Shown here: positions 8,851-19,000 of the stretch, piece after piece
How positions within the stretch are numbered: position 1 is the first letter of the stretch
Layout: every line of letters begins with the position of its first letter
Assembly (NCBI RefSeq): GCF_017603825.1
Contig: NZ_CP072014.1
Coordinates: 992,001-1,056,000, forward strand
DNA from: Arthrobacter crystallopoietes
GTDB taxonomy: Bacteria > Actinomycetota > Actinomycetes > Actinomycetales > Micrococcaceae
DNA: 64,000 nucleotides
Direction: 5' to 3'
Program-made: the position numbers and the translations under genes
Notes under the pieces: model-generated
Seen by the model: the letters and a program-made list of their open reading frames with translations, nothing else
Told to the model about the DNA's origin: nothing
Database searches by the model: none

Positions 8851-10275
8851 ATGAACCGTGGCTTCCGGCTGCTGACATCCTGGCTGCTGGCCGCGGCCTT
8901 CGCCGTGCTCGCCTTTCCCGCCGCCTGGCATCTGGCCCCCGCCCTTGAATGGAATCCCGGGGCTGCCAAACCGGTGGTGAGTACTCCGGACGCCCAGCTG
9001 CCGCCGACGAAACTGGCCGCCGCCGAGCTCCTGACGGACTCGCCGGATGACGCACCGGTGCCGGATCCGAAGGTGCTGGGCGGGGCGCTGGATAAAGCTT
9101 TGAAGTACGACGGCGCTGGGGACTTCGCGGCGCAGGTCACCGATGCGGACAGCGGCGACGTGCTGTATGAGCGCAAGGGGACCGAGCCACGCACCCCGGC
9201 CTCCAACCTGAAGCTGCTGACCGGGGCGGCGGCCCTGCTGACCCTCGGCGCGGAGGCACGGTTTTCCACCGAGGTCGTCCAGGGCAATGTGCCCGGGACG
9301 CTGGTACTGCGCGGCGGGGGAGATGCCCTGCTGGGTGCGGGCGAGTCGGAGCGGGAGGACGTCCTCGGGCGCGCGGGCCTGGCCACGCTGGCGCGGGCCG
9401 CCGCGGAACGGCTGGCCACTGTGGAGTTCACCGGAGAACTGCGGGTGCTGCTGGACGACACGGCCTACGCCGGGCCAACGCTGAGCGCCGCGTGGGATCC
9501 GGCCGATATCCAGGCGGGGGAGATCGCGCCGATTTATCCGCTGGCGCTCTCGGGCGGCCGGGAAAACGCGGACGGCAGCGGCGAGCTGGTCGATGATGCT
9601 GCCCTCACGGCCGCGCGGGCCTTCCGCGCGGCGCTGGCGGAGGAAATGTCAGAGCGCGGCGTCAAGGTGGCGCCAGATGTTGTCCGCGGTGCCGCACCCA
9701 AGGAGGGCATAGTGCTGGCCTCCGTTGAATCCGCCACCGTGGCGGAGCACGTCAACTACATGCTGCAGGAATCCGATAACTACGTTGCCGAGGTCATGGC
9801 CCGCAACACGGCCCTGGCCAGCGGCAAACCCGGGTCCTTCGGCGGCGGCACCGAGGCGATCAAGGAGGCCATGGAGAAGCTCGGGATTCCCACTTCCGGC
9901 CTGCTGATCAGCGATGCCAGCGGGCTGGCACTGGGCAACAAGGTCTCGGCGGAGCAGCTCTCGGCGGTGCTCCGGGAGATCACCAGCGGTTCCAACCAGG
10001 ACCTGCGGGCGGCCATCGACGGGCTGCCCGTTGCGGGACTGACAGGGACGCTGCAGGAGCGCTTCGCGGGCAAGACTGCCGGCGGCGCCGGGCTGGTGCG
10101 CGCCAAGACCGGCACGCTGCACACCGTCACCTCGCTCAGCGGCTATGCGGTGACGACGGACGGGCGGACACTGGTCTTTGCCTTCGTGGCCAACGGATTG
10201 CAGAATTCCACGCCGCAGGCCCGCGAGGCGGCCGACCGTGCGGCCACGGTCCTGGCCGGCTGCGGCTGCCGCTGA
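8851..10275 (+). CDS. dacB: D-alanyl-D-alanine carboxypeptidase/endopeptidase (PBP4 type, family S13)
   Basis: Acts outside the membrane on peptidoglycan stem peptides and crosslinks. The ATG at 8851 follows GGGGGAGGG and gives a 474-residue protein with an N-terminal signal or anchor at residues 5-28. The three penicillin-binding motifs are present in order: SNLK at 118-121 (Ser118 nucleophile), SDN at 308-310 and KTG at 419-421. The wide separation of motifs 1 and 2 reflects the inserted domains of the S13 family. The protein ends in CGCR, an unusual cysteine-containing tail. It is divergent from ppa and followed by the metalloprotease-tilS-hpt genes. Confidence 0.93.
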   Translation: MNRGFRLLTSWLLAAAFAVLAFPAAWHLAPALEWNPGAAKPVVSTPDAQLPPTKLAAAELLTDSPDDAPVPDPKVLGGALDKALKYDGAGDFAAQVTDADSGDVLYERKGTEPRTPASNLKLLTGAAALLTLGAEARFSTEVVQGNVPGTLVLRGGGDALLGAGESEREDVLGRAGLATLARAAAERLATVEFTGELRVLLDDTAYAGPTLSAAWDPADIQAGEIAPIYPLALSGGRENADGSGELVDDAALTAARAFRAALAEEMSERGVKVAPDVVRGAAPKEGIVLASVESATVAEHVNYMLQESDNYVAEVMARNTALASGKPGSFGGGTEAIKEAMEKLGIPTSGLLISDASGLALGNKVSAEQLSAVLREITSGSNQDLRAAIDGLPVAGLTGTLQERFAGKTAGGAGLVRAKTGTLHTVTSLSGYAVTTDGRTLVFAFVANGLQNSTPQAREAADRAATVLAGCGCR

Positions 10276-10396
10276 CCCCCTGGAACTTGGCCGGCACCTG
10301 ACCCGCACCCTCACCCGGGCACGCGGGCCAGCCGTTCAAAATTTCCTTCACCGCTGGGCGAACGGCCGGTGACCTGCCGGGCTCAGGTGTGATCTG

Positions 10397-11584
10397 ATGG
10401 TCACCATGGACAGCACCGTAAGCACCGGCAGCGCCGGAAACACCCCGTCCGCTCCGGAAACCCCGCCGAGGCTGATCAACTGGGACCTGGCGGCGACCAC
10501 CGCGGCCAAGCTCACCCCGGCCGGCCCCAAGATGCCGCAGGCGCAGATCCGTGCCGCCGTGGCCAATCTGCGCGATCTCTCCGAAGTGTCCGTGGACCAC
10601 GTGCACCGGATTACCCGGTTGGAGGCGGCAAGGGACCTGCGGGATTCGCAGGTGCTGATTGTGGACCGGGCCGAGTGGTCCAAGGCCAACGCGCGCAGCT
10701 TCGAAGCGCTCCTGCAGCCTGCCCTGACCGAGCTCGCCCGGAAAAAGCCCGAGCAGGTCAAGAGTGCGGCCACGGGCCTGAGCAGCTCGCTCACCGGAAC
10801 CCAGATGGGCGCCATCCTCTCCTTCCTCTCCAGCAAGGTGCTGGGCCAGTACGATCCGTTCTGCTCGCTGCTGCCCGGCGGTCCGGCGGGCGGCCGGCTG
10901 ATGCTGGTGGCGCCGAACATCATCGCCGTCGAGCAGGAACTCAACGTCGAACCCGCGGACTTCCGGCTGTGGGTCTGCCTGCACGAGCAGACGCACCGCG
11001 TGCAGTTCGCGGCCGCGCCCTGGCTGCGCGACCACATGATGGAGCAGATCGGCAAGCTCTCCGCCGGCCTGGTGGCCAAGGCCGACACCTTCGGCGAACG
11101 GCTGCAGCAGGCGGCCAAGGCCCTGATGTCCGGCAAAGACAAGAACGACGACGGCGCCGGCGCCGGCGGCGGGAAAGTGGCCATCGGCGCCACCGGCACC
11201 ATCATGGACCTGTTCCAGGACCCGGAGGAAAAGGCCATCTTCTCCCACATCACTGCGGTAATGAGCCTGCTTGAGGGCCACGCCAACGTGGTGATGGACG
11301 AGGTGGACGCCAGCGTGGTGCCCACGGTGAAGACCATCCGCCAGCGCTTCAACGCCCGGGCCAAGACCCGTGGCGCACTGGAGAACTGGATCCGCAAGAT
11401 CATGGGTTTGGACGCCAAGGCACGCCAGTACACTGACGGGGCGAAGTTTGTCCGCGCCGTGGTGAAGCAAGTGGGCATGGAAGGCTTCAACCAGGTCTGG
11501 CTCCGGGCGGAAAACCTGCCCACCGAGGAAGAGATCCACAACGCTGACCTCTGGATCAGCCGCATGGATCTCAGCCGTCCATGA
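10397..11584 (+). CDS. DUF2342-type zinc-dependent metalloprotease
   Basis: A 395-residue actinobacterial protein of the family annotated as zinc-dependent metalloprotease or coenzyme F420 biosynthesis-associated protein. HEQTH at residues 196-200 is an HExxH zinc site, and a downstream acidic helix (LLEGHANVVMDEV) probably supplies the third ligand. There is no signal peptide. Substrate and pathway are unknown. An ATG at 10406 is an alternative start; the one used has AGGTG upstream. Its stop overlaps the tilS ATG by 4 bases (ATGA), a coupling conserved in actinobacteria and suggestive of a shared transcript. Confidence 0.85.
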   Translation: MVTMDSTVSTGSAGNTPSAPETPPRLINWDLAATTAAKLTPAGPKMPQAQIRAAVANLRDLSEVSVDHVHRITRLEAARDLRDSQVLIVDRAEWSKANARSFEALLQPALTELARKKPEQVKSAATGLSSSLTGTQMGAILSFLSSKVLGQYDPFCSLLPGGPAGGRLMLVAPNIIAVEQELNVEPADFRLWVCLHEQTHRVQFAAAPWLRDHMMEQIGKLSAGLVAKADTFGERLQQAAKALMSGKDKNDDGAGAGGGKVAIGATGTIMDLFQDPEEKAIFSHITAVMSLLEGHANVVMDEVDASVVPTVKTIRQRFNARAKTRGALENWIRKIMGLDAKARQYTDGAKFVRAVVKQVGMEGFNQVWLRAENLPTEEEIHNADLWISRMDLSRP

Positions 11585-12753
11585 CCGAACCCTCCACAGC
11601 GGCCACGGGGTCCAGCGTCGGTGCGCCGCGGCGCAAGCAGCGGCTGCACCCGCTGGTTGGCACGGCGCGGAACCACGTCAAGGCGGCGCTGGAGCTACTG
11701 GATAAGCCGGAAAACGCCGCCGGCACGGGAGTATCCTGCGTCGACGAACCGCTATTGCTGCTGGTGGCCTGCAGCGGTGGGCCGGACTCGCTTGCCCTGG
11801 CCGCGGTGGCAACGTACTTTGCCCGTCCCCTGCGGGATGGGACGCAGCGCTACCGGGTGGGCGCCGTCGTCGTCGACCATGCCCTCCAGCCCGGCAGCGC
11901 CGAGGTGGCCGAACGTGCCCGCACGCAGCTTGCGGGCCTGGGGCTGGCGCCGGTGGAAGTCCGCCGGGTCAGCGTCGGGCAGCCCGGCATGGGGCCGGAA
12001 GCCGCGGCCAGGGTAGCGCGGTACGCCGCCCTGGATACTGCCGCTGCCGAACATGGGGCCGCCGCCGTGCTGCTGGGCCACACCCTTGATGACCAGGCCG
12101 AGCAGGTGCTGCTTGGCCTCGGCCGGGGCTCCGGAACGCGTTCGCTGGCCGGCATGGCACCGCGCCGCGGGAACTACCTGCGTCCGTTCCTGGAACTGCG
12201 ACGCAAGCAGACCGAAGAGCTGTGTGCCCTCGCCGGACTGGAGCCGTGGCACGATCCAACCAACGCCGATCCGAAATTCCTGCGCTCCCGTGTGCGGGCC
12301 GAAATCCTGCCGTTCCTGGAGCAGCAGCTGGGCCCGGGAGTCGCCGAAGCACTGTGGCGCTCGGCGCAGATCCTTCGGGCGGATGCGGATTACCTGGATG
12401 CCCAGGCACGCACCGAATACCTGCGCCTCAGGATAGATACCCCGGACGGCATAGAACTGGAGCGGAGTGGCATCGAGGTGCTGCCGGCAGCGATGAAACA
12501 CCGGGTCATCGCGCTGGCGGCGGCCGAAATGGGCGGCGAGAACCCAAGTTACGAGCGGCTCATCGCGGCGGAATCGCTGTTGGCGAGGCAGGGGTCCGCC
12601 GGTCCGGTGCAGCTGGCCGGAATGGTCAGTGTGTACCGCCGGGTACGGCGGGAACCGGCCGGACAAACAGGCCCGGTTGCGCAAGAGCGCGGCGGCTATG
12701 GCAATCTTGTCTTTAGAACAACTGGCTCGCGCCCAGTGACGCCACATCATTAA
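11581..12753 (+). CDS. tilS: tRNA(Ile)-lysidine synthase
   Basis: Modifies cytidine 34 of the tRNA-Ile with CAU anticodon to lysidine using ATP and lysine. The PP-loop motif SGGPDS is at residues 65-70 of 390, followed by the VDHALQPGS and GHTLDDQAEQVLL stretches typical of the N-type ATP pyrophosphatase domain. The C-terminal region is shorter than in E. coli, as is usual for actinobacteria. It starts inside the metalloprotease stop (ATGA) and is followed by hpt after 15 bases, an order conserved through the phylum. Confidence 0.93.
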   Translation: MTEPSTAATGSSVGAPRRKQRLHPLVGTARNHVKAALELLDKPENAAGTGVSCVDEPLLLLVACSGGPDSLALAAVATYFARPLRDGTQRYRVGAVVVDHALQPGSAEVAERARTQLAGLGLAPVEVRRVSVGQPGMGPEAAARVARYAALDTAAAEHGAAAVLLGHTLDDQAEQVLLGLGRGSGTRSLAGMAPRRGNYLRPFLELRRKQTEELCALAGLEPWHDPTNADPKFLRSRVRAEILPFLEQQLGPGVAEALWRSAQILRADADYLDAQARTEYLRLRIDTPDGIELERSGIEVLPAAMKHRVIALAAAEMGGENPSYERLIAAESLLARQGSAGPVQLAGMVSVYRRVRREPAGQTGPVAQERGGYGNLVFRTTGSRPVTPHH

Positions 12754-12768
12754 TTACGGGAGTATCTG

Positions 12769-13320
12769 GTGGATTCCAACGACGTTCAGGCGGACCTCAA
12801 GCACGTTCTGTATACCAAGGAGCAGATCCAGCAGCGCGTGCAGGAACTGGCTGCCGAGATCGACAAGGACTACGAGGGCCGCGACCTGCTGATCGTCGGA
12901 GTCCTCAAGGGCGCCGTCATGGTCATGGCGGATCTGGCCCGCGCACTGCACAGCCACGTGAAAATGGACTGGATGGCGGTGTCTTCCTACGGCTCGGGCA
13001 CGCAGTCTTCCGGCGTCGTGCGGATCCTCAAGGACCTGGAAACCGACCTGATGGGCAAGCACGTCCTGATCGTCGAGGACATCATCGACTCCGGCCTGAC
13101 CTTGTCCTGGCTGAAGACCAACCTGCTCTCCCGCGGCCCGGCCTCGGTGGAGATCTGCACGCTGCTGCGCAAGCCGGATGCGGCCAAGGTGGAAATCGAC
13201 GTCAAGTACGTCGGCTACGAAATCCCCAACGAATTCGTGGTCGGGTACGGCCTGGACTTCGCCGAACGGTACCGCAACCTGGACTTTATCGGCACGCTGG
13301 CACCGCACGTCTACGAGTAA
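12769..13320 (+). CDS. hpt: Hypoxanthine phosphoribosyltransferase
   Basis: Purine salvage enzyme joining hypoxanthine or guanine to PRPP. The PRPP-binding motif [10 protein letters not shown] is at residues 102-111 of 183, and the flexible-loop region [11 protein letters not shown] is at about 72-82. The start is a GTG preceded by GGGAG. tilS-hpt-ftsH is a conserved gene order in many Gram-positive bacteria. About 160 bases separate it from ftsH, so ftsH probably also has its own promoter. Confidence 0.95.
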   Translation: MDSNDVQADLKHVLYTKEQIQQRVQELAAEIDKDYEGRDLLIVGVLKGAVMVMADLARALHSHVKMDWMAVSSYGSGTQSSGVVRILKDLETDLMGKHVLIVEDIIDSGLTLSWLKTNLLSRGPASVEICTLLRKPDAAKVEIDVKYVGYEIPNEFVVGYGLDFAERYRNLDFIGTLAPHVYE

Positions 13321-13481
13321 AACCAAGATCCCTGTCTCCAGCTTGAGCCAAAGGCTTGCTTGTACGCCGAGAGGGAACTAATCTTTGCCGCCGTGCGTGA
13401 ATTATTGCGGACGGTGTATAGCTATATGGGTGACACCACGGCTGATCAGCAGGAGGGACGGGGCATTGTGCCCTTAGACGC

Positions 13482-15539
13482 ATGAAATTGAAGAACATTT
13501 TCAAGGGACCGATCATCTGGATTGTGCTGGTCCTGGCAATCCTGCTCATCGTGGTGCCCAATCTTGCCGGCCCGCAGGCCTCCCGTGTGGACACCAGCGT
13601 CGGGCTGCAACTGCTCACCGATGACAAGGTCGAGCAGGCCCGCATCAATGACGGCAACCAGAGCGTTGAACTGACCCTGCGTGAAGACTTCATCCAGGAC
13701 GGCGCCAACGAAGGCAAAAGCATCACCTTCTTCTACAGCACCGCCCGTGCCGAAGATGTGGTCGATGCCATCAGTGCCTCCAACGTGGACGTGTTCACGG
13801 ACCAGCCGGTGGAAAACAACTGGTTCACGGGCTTCATCAGCCTGATCCTGCCGATCCTGATCATCGGCATCATCTTCTGGTTCCTGCTCTCGCGCATGCA
13901 GGGCGGCGGCTCCAAGGTCATGCAGTTCGGCAAGTCCAAGGCCAAGCTGATCACCAAGGACATGCCCCAGGTCACCTTCGCCGATGTCGCCGGCGCAGAC
14001 GAGGCAGTGGAAGAACTCCACGAAATCAAGGAGTTCCTGCAGGAGCCGGGCAAGTTCCAGGCGCTCGGCGCCAAGATCCCGAAGGGCGTGCTGCTCTACG
14101 GCCCGCCCGGAACGGGCAAGACCCTGCTGGCCCGCGCGGTCGCCGGTGAGGCCGGCGTGCCCTTCTACTCCATCTCCGGCTCGGACTTCGTCGAAATGTT
14201 CGTCGGCGTGGGCGCCTCCCGTGTCCGCGACCTGTTCGAGCAGGCAAAGAACAACGCTCCGGCCATCATCTTCGTCGACGAGATCGACGCCGTCGGCCGC
14301 CACCGCGGCGCCGGCGTGGGCGGCGGTAACGACGAGCGTGAGCAGACGCTGAACCAGCTCCTGGTCGAAATGGACGGGTTCGACGTCAAGACCAACGTCA
14401 TCCTGATCGCCGCCACCAACCGCCCGGACGTCCTGGACCCCGCACTGCTGCGGCCCGGGCGTTTCGACCGCCAGATAGCGGTGGAAGCACCGGATCTGGA
14501 AGGCCGCCACCACATTCTGCAGGTACACGCGGCCGGCAAACCGATGGCTCCCGGCGTGGACCTGCGCGCGCTGGCCAAGCGTGCCCCGGGCTTCACCGGC
14601 GCCGACCTGGCCAACGTGCTCAACGAAGCCGCGCTGCTGACTGCCCGTTCCAATGCGCAGCTGATCGACGACCGCGCCCTGGACGAGGCGATCGACCGCG
14701 TCATGGCCGGTCCGCAGAAGCGTTCGCGCGTGATGAAGGAACACGAACGCAAGATCACCGCCTACCACGAAGGCGGACACGCCCTGGTGGCGGCGGCCCT
14801 GCGCTACACGGCGCCGGTCACCAAGGTCACCATTCTGCCGCGTGGGCGTGCCCTCGGCTACACCATGGTGGTTCCGGAGGACGACAAGTACTCGGTCACC
14901 CGCAACGAACTGCTGGACCAGCTCGCCTACGCCATGGGCGGCCGCGTGGCCGAAGAAATCGTTTTCCACGACCCGTCCACCGGTGCCTCGAACGACATCG
15001 AGAAAGCCACCAGCACGGCGCGCCAGATGGTGACGCAGTACGGCATGAGCGAACGCGTCGGTGCCGTGAAGCTGGGCCAGGGCGGCGGCGAACCGTTCCT
15101 GGGCCGCGACATGTCGCACGAACGCAACTACTCCGACCACGTGGCTTTCGTGGTCGATGAGGAGGTCCGCCGGCTGATCGACACAGCGCACGACGAAGCC
15201 TATGCCGTCCTGACCGAAAACCGCGACGTGCTCGACCGGCTGGCCCTGGCCCTGCTGGAGCGCGAGACGCTGAACCAGCGCGAGATCGCCGAGATCTTCG
15301 AAGACATCCGCAAGCGCGAATACCGCGACGTCTGGCTGTCCAAGGAGTCGCGTCCGGTCCACAAGATTCCGCCGGTCATGAGCGCCAAGGAACGGGCCGA
15401 GGCTGCCTCGGCGCAGAGCCCGGACGAAGCGGAGGCCCACTCAGCCGTCATCGTTGATCCGGATCCTGCCCTGCCCGAACTGCCCGTCGAAAACCCTCCC
15501 GGAACCAACCCGGGCGGGACCGTCGGCGGCAACGGCTAG
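13482..15539 (+). CDS. ftsH: ATP-dependent membrane zinc protease FtsH
   Basis: Membrane-anchored AAA+ protease that degrades unstable membrane and cytoplasmic proteins. In the 685-residue protein, transmembrane helices lie at about residues 9-27 and 115-136 around an external domain. Walker A GPPGTGKT is at 207-214, Walker B IIFVDEID at about 262-269, and the second region of homology at RPGRFDR. The zinc site HEGGH is at 429-433. The C-terminal about 70 residues are a proline- and acid-rich tail, probably disordered. The stop codon TAG forms the first half of the predicted folE -10 hexamer. Confidence 0.97.
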   Translation: MKLKNIFKGPIIWIVLVLAILLIVVPNLAGPQASRVDTSVGLQLLTDDKVEQARINDGNQSVELTLREDFIQDGANEGKSITFFYSTARAEDVVDAISASNVDVFTDQPVENNWFTGFISLILPILIIGIIFWFLLSRMQGGGSKVMQFGKSKAKLITKDMPQVTFADVAGADEAVEELHEIKEFLQEPGKFQALGAKIPKGVLLYGPPGTGKTLLARAVAGEAGVPFYSISGSDFVEMFVGVGASRVRDLFEQAKNNAPAIIFVDEIDAVGRHRGAGVGGGNDEREQTLNQLLVEMDGFDVKTNVILIAATNRPDVLDPALLRPGRFDRQIAVEAPDLEGRHHILQVHAAGKPMAPGVDLRALAKRAPGFTGADLANVLNEAALLTARSNAQLIDDRALDEAIDRVMAGPQKRSRVMKEHERKITAYHEGGHALVAAALRYTAPVTKVTILPRGRALGYTMVVPEDDKYSVTRNELLDQLAYAMGGRVAEEIVFHDPSTGASNDIEKATSTARQMVTQYGMSERVGAVKLGQGGGEPFLGRDMSHERNYSDHVAFVVDEEVRRLIDTAHDEAYAVLTENRDVLDRLALALLERETLNQREIAEIFEDIRKREYRDVWLSKESRPVHKIPPVMSAKERAEAASAQSPDEAEAHSAVIVDPDPALPELPVENPPGTNPGGTVGGNG

Positions 15540-15542
15540 GAT
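15537..15542 (+). promoter_or_regulatory. Putative -10 hexamer for leaderless folE, overlapping the ftsH stop
   Basis: TAGGAT starts with the TAG stop codon of ftsH and ends 7 nt before the GTG start of folE. There is no Shine-Dalgarno sequence in between. Confidence 0.4.
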
Positions 15543-15549
15543 TTCAGAC

Positions 15550-16158
15550 GTGACCGAATACGACGATGTAATCGCCGAGCTGGAAATCGACAGCTCCATA
15601 GACCTGCCCCGGATCGAGCGCGCAGTGCGCGAAATCCTGATTGCGGTGGGCGAAGACCCTGACCGCGAGGGGCTGGTGGAGACGCCCCGGCGCGTGGCCA
15701 AGTCCTACGCCGAAGTCTTCGCCGGCCTGCACCAGAACCCGGCGGACCTGCTGGCTACCACCTTCGATATTGATCATGAAGAAATGGTGCTGGTCAAGGA
15801 CATTCCGTTCTACTCCACCTGCGAACACCACCTGGTTCCGTTCCACGGCACCGCGCACATTGGCTACATTCCTTCCCATGAAGGTAAGGTGACGGGGCTG
15901 AGCAAACTGGCCCGGCTGGTGGAGGTTTACGCCCGCCGCCCGCAGGTCCAGGAACGGCTCACCACGCAGATTGTTGATGCCCTCATGGAGCATCTTGAGC
16001 CCAAGGGTGCCATCGTCGTCGTCGAGTGCGAGCACATGTGCATGTCCATGCGCGGTGTCCGCAAGCCGGGCGCCAAGACGGTAACGTCCGCAGTCCGCGG
16101 TCAGCTCAGGGAAACTGCCACCAGGGCAGAGGCCATGAGCCTGATCATCGGGCGATAA
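15550..16158 (+). CDS. folE: GTP cyclohydrolase I
   Basis: First enzyme of folate synthesis, converting GTP to dihydroneopterin triphosphate. The GTG at 15550 gives 202 residues; the frame is open upstream into ftsH, but that extension is not homologous. Zinc ligands are visible as Cys91 and His94 in CEHHLVPF and Cys164 in EHMCMSMRG. The conserved GLSKLAR and RPQVQERLT motifs are present. It opens the folate block folE-folP-folB-folK and is followed by folP after 28 bases. Confidence 0.96.
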   Translation: MTEYDDVIAELEIDSSIDLPRIERAVREILIAVGEDPDREGLVETPRRVAKSYAEVFAGLHQNPADLLATTFDIDHEEMVLVKDIPFYSTCEHHLVPFHGTAHIGYIPSHEGKVTGLSKLARLVEVYARRPQVQERLTTQIVDALMEHLEPKGAIVVVECEHMCMSMRGVRKPGAKTVTSAVRGQLRETATRAEAMSLIIGR

Positions 16159-16186
16159 GCGAAACAAGCAGAAACGGTAGACATTT

Positions 16187-17092
16187 ATGGATTCACTCGC
16201 AGCAGTGCCCGGAACCGGACCCGCAACTTCCCCGCTGCCAGTTATACGCAAGGTGCGCGCACCCCGGAAGTTCTCGGACTTGCCCACCGACCGGGGCGTG
16301 GTGATGGCGATCCTGAACGTCACTCCGGATTCCTTCAGCGACGGCGGCAAGTTCGTCTCCGCGGACAAGGCCATTGCCCAGGGCCTGAAACTGTTCTACG
16401 GCGGCGCTGACATCATCGACGTCGGCGGTGAGTCCACCCGTCCGGGTGCCGAGTCCATCACCCCCGAAGAGGAACAGGCGCGCATCCTGCCCGTGATCGA
16501 GGCTCTGGCCAAGGCCGGTGCCCTGGTCAGTGTAGATACCATGCACGTGGCTACCGCCGCGAAGGCGATCGACGCCGGCGCGGGCATCATCAATGACGTC
16601 TCCGGTATGACCTTCAGCCCGGAAATGCCGGCCCTGATCGCCGAACGCAAGGTGCCCTACGTGCTGATGCACCGCCGCGGCGACGCGCGCAACGTGGATC
16701 CCACCGCCAAGTACGACGACGTGGTGGCCGAAGTTGTGGCCGAACTCGCCGAACTGCGGGACAAATTTGTGGCCGCCGGCGTGGCCGAAGACCAGATCAT
16801 CCTCGATCCGGGACTGGGCTTCTCCAAGAACGCCGAGCACAACTGGGCGCTGCTGCGCGGGCTGCCGGAGTTCACCAAGCTCGGCCACAAGGTCCTTGTC
16901 GGGGCATCCCGCAAGCGCTTCCTGGGCACTCTGCTCACTTCCGCCGGCAAGGCTGCCGCGCCGGCAGAGCGCGACCACGCCACGCTGGCCATCAGCGCCC
17001 TGGCCGTAGCCAATGGTGCCTGGGGCGTGCGCGTGCACGATTCCGGTGCAAGCCTTGACGCGGTCAAGGTCGCCGCAGCCTGGGCCGGGTAG
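16187..17092 (+). CDS. folP: Dihydropteroate synthase
   Basis: Condenses p-aminobenzoate with hydroxymethyl-dihydropterin pyrophosphate and is the sulfonamide target. In the 301-residue TIM barrel, the signature ILNVTPDSFSDGG lies near residues 43-55 and DVGGESTRPGA near 78-88. GASRKRFLG near the C-terminus completes the substrate site. The N-terminal about 30 residues are an extra polar stretch relative to the minimal enzyme. It lies between folE and folB in a compact operon. Confidence 0.96.
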   Translation: MDSLAAVPGTGPATSPLPVIRKVRAPRKFSDLPTDRGVVMAILNVTPDSFSDGGKFVSADKAIAQGLKLFYGGADIIDVGGESTRPGAESITPEEEQARILPVIEALAKAGALVSVDTMHVATAAKAIDAGAGIINDVSGMTFSPEMPALIAERKVPYVLMHRRGDARNVDPTAKYDDVVAEVVAELAELRDKFVAAGVAEDQIILDPGLGFSKNAEHNWALLRGLPEFTKLGHKVLVGASRKRFLGTLLTSAGKAAAPAERDHATLAISALAVANGAWGVRVHDSGASLDAVKVAAAWAG

Positions 17093-17097
17093 CGCCG

Positions 17098-17487
17098 GTG
17101 CAGACGGGCACCGCCGGGTCCGGCCGCATGGACGTCATCAAGCTCTCCGGCATCACCGCCGTCGGTTATCACGGAGTGTTCGACCATGAACGCCGGGACG
17201 GCCAGCCCTTCACCATCGACGTTGCCCTGCACACGGACATCCGTGCCGCAGCCGCCGCCGATGACCTGACCCTGACCGCGCACTACGGCGAACTGGCCGA
17301 GGGGGTCAAAGAGATCATCACGGGCGAGCCGGTGAACCTGATCGAGACGCTTGCGGAGCGGATCGCCGGTTACGTTCTGGCCGCCTTCAGCATTGCCGCC
17401 GTGGAAGTGACGGTCCACAAGCCCCAGGCGCCCATCGAAGTGCCGTTCGGCGACGTCACCATCACTATCTACCGGGAGAATCCATGA
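17098..17487 (+). CDS. folB: Dihydroneopterin aldolase
   Basis: Cleaves dihydroneopterin to hydroxymethyl-dihydropterin and glycolaldehyde. The domain begins at MDVIKLSGITAVGYHGVF, with the conserved catalytic lysine in VHKPQAP near the C-terminus. The GTG at 17098 gives 129 residues; the ATG at 17128 (119 residues) matches the usual family N-terminus and may be the real start. Neither has a strong ribosome site. The gene overlaps folK by 4 bases (ATGA), so the two are coupled. Confidence 0.93.
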   Translation: MQTGTAGSGRMDVIKLSGITAVGYHGVFDHERRDGQPFTIDVALHTDIRAAAAADDLTLTAHYGELAEGVKEIITGEPVNLIETLAERIAGYVLAAFSIAAVEVTVHKPQAPIEVPFGDVTITIYRENP

Positions 17488-17978
17488 GTGTACGCGCGGT
17501 TTTGGCCCTTGGCAGCAATCTCGGCGAACGCAGCGACACGCTCTCCCACGCCGTCGCGGATCTGGTGGACACCCCCAATGTCCGTCTCTGCGCGGTGTCG
17601 CCGGTTGTACAGACCAAGTCTGTAGGCGGTCCCGAGAACCAGCCGGATTACCTGAACATGGTGATCGAGGTGGAGACCGACCTGGAGCCCTATCAGCTGC
17701 TGGAACACTGCCAGAGCGTGGAAAACAAGCACCACCGGACCCGCGAGGTGCGCTGGGGGCCGCGGACCCTGGACGTGGACATCATTACTTACGGCGACCT
17801 CAAGCTCGACGACGAGGCACTGACGGTCCCGCATCCGCGTGCCCATGAGCGTGCCTTTGTACTGCAGCCCTGGGCCTGGATGGACTCGCATGCAACCCTC
17901 AACGGCGTCCCGGTCGGCGAACTGGCCGAAGCCGCAGGGGACTTGGACGGCCTGGCGCCCTTCGAACCAGGGCACTGA
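17484..17978 (+). CDS. folK: 2-amino-4-hydroxy-6-hydroxymethyldihydropteridine diphosphokinase
   Basis: Transfers pyrophosphate from ATP to hydroxymethyl-dihydropterin just before the FolP step. The 164-residue protein has ALGSNLGERSD near the N-terminus, the loop HHRTREVRWGPRTLDVDI carrying the catalytic and metal-binding Arg/Asp residues, and the PHPRAHERAFVL motif. It starts inside folB and is followed by DUF3180 after 19 bases, a pairing typical of actinobacteria. Confidence 0.96.
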   Translation: MSVRAVLALGSNLGERSDTLSHAVADLVDTPNVRLCAVSPVVQTKSVGGPENQPDYLNMVIEVETDLEPYQLLEHCQSVENKHHRTREVRWGPRTLDVDIITYGDLKLDDEALTVPHPRAHERAFVLQPWAWMDSHATLNGVPVGELAEAAGDLDGLAPFEPGH

Positions 17979-17997
17979 GCCGGATGGGCGTGGCGTC

Positions 17998-18495
17998 GTG
18001 AGGACCATCAAGTACAGCTGGCTGGCGGCCATCGCCGTTGTCACCGGTGTGCTGGGCTGGCTGACCAACCTCCTGACCGCACGCGGCGGCTTGCCGGTGC
18101 CCGTGCTGCACCTGAGCTCGCTGGCCACCATGGGCGCCATCATGGTGTTCACCTTGGTACTTGGCCTGCGGGTGCGCAGCTGGCGCAACGGCAAACGCGA
18201 GAAACCGCTGGACCCGATCCTGGCCGCCCGCACGCTGGTGCTCGCCCAGGCCTGCGCCTACGCCGGTGCCCTGCTGCTCGGCTGGCATGCCGGCATTCTG
18301 GTTGACCAGCTGGTGCTGCTGTCCTACCGGCCGGCCGGGCCCACCCTGCTGCAGGTGCTGGCTATGATGGGCGGTGGCCTGGTCATGGTGATTATTGGTC
18401 TGATGGTGGAACGGTTCTGCAAGCTCCCGCCGGAGGATCCGGAATCGGCCGAACGCGAAGACGGTTCGGCCGAGGGCGAGGGAGAGTATGCGTAG
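17998..18495 (+). CDS. DUF3180 family membrane protein
   Basis: A 165-residue protein beginning at the GTG that gives the family N-terminus (M/V)RTIKYSWLAA. Four hydrophobic segments lie at about residues 8-25, 38-58, 75-95 and 115-140, and the tail is acidic. DUF3180 proteins are almost always encoded next to folK in actinobacteria, but their role is unknown. The stop overlaps the start of the next PH-domain gene by 8 bases. Confidence 0.85.
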   Translation: MRTIKYSWLAAIAVVTGVLGWLTNLLTARGGLPVPVLHLSSLATMGAIMVFTLVLGLRVRSWRNGKREKPLDPILAARTLVLAQACAYAGALLLGWHAGILVDQLVLLSYRPAGPTLLQVLAMMGGGLVMVIIGLMVERFCKLPPEDPESAEREDGSAEGEGEYA

Positions 18496-19000
18496 CGAGC
18501 CGATCGATCCGCCGGAGATCAGCTGGATCCGGGTGGCGCCCAAGTACGTCACGGTGCGGCTGATCGGCTGGTCCGTGTCCGCGTTGTTCAGCCTGGCCAT
18601 CCTCAGCATCCCGCTGATCCTGCTGCTCACCGGCGTCTGGCCCGGCTTCCCTGCCTGGCTCGCCTGGCTGTTGGCTGGCGGCGCACTGGTCCTCCAGCTC
18701 TGGATCGGCCTGCTCATCCCGCGCCAGGTCAGGGCGATCGGCTACGCGGAGCGGGACGAGGACCTGCTGATCCGGCAGGGCATCTTCTTCCAGCGCCTCA
18801 TGGTGGTTCCGTACGGCCGCATGCAGTACGTCGACGTGGCGGTCGGCCCGCTGGAGCGCGCCTTCAAGCTGGCCTCGGTCAAACTGCACACCGCCTCCCC
18901 GCAGACCAATGCCTCCATTCCCGGCCTCCCTGCAGAGGAAGCCGCACGGCTGCGCGAACAGCTCTCCGCGCGCGGGCAGGCAAGGCTGGCCGGGCTGTGA
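18488..19000 (+). CDS. Bacterial PH-domain (DUF304, YdbS-like) membrane protein
   Basis: A 170-residue protein with two transmembrane segments at about residues 30-52 and 56-75 followed by a bacterial pleckstrin-homology domain (bPH2) from about residue 80. The VVPYGRMQYVDV stretch and the IGYAERDEDLLIRQG strand pattern are characteristic. It pairs with the downstream larger YdbT-like protein, which it overlaps by 4 bases. In Bacillus the YdbS/YdbT pair has been linked to resistance to secreted antimicrobials; whether that holds here is an inference. Confidence 0.85.
   Translation: MRSEPIDPPEISWIRVAPKYVTVRLIGWSVSALFSLAILSIPLILLLTGVWPGFPAWLAWLLAGGALVLQLWIGLLIPRQVRAIGYAERDEDLLIRQGIFFQRLMVVPYGRMQYVDVAVGPLERAFKLASVKLHTASPQTNASIPGLPAEEAARLREQLSARGQARLAGL

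Noticed and set aside
8664-9461. An N-terminal extension of pyrophosphatase to 453 residues
   Set aside because: The extra part is Ser/Ala/Arg-rich shadow of dacB. The ATG at 8663 has a strong ribosome site and gives the normal family start.
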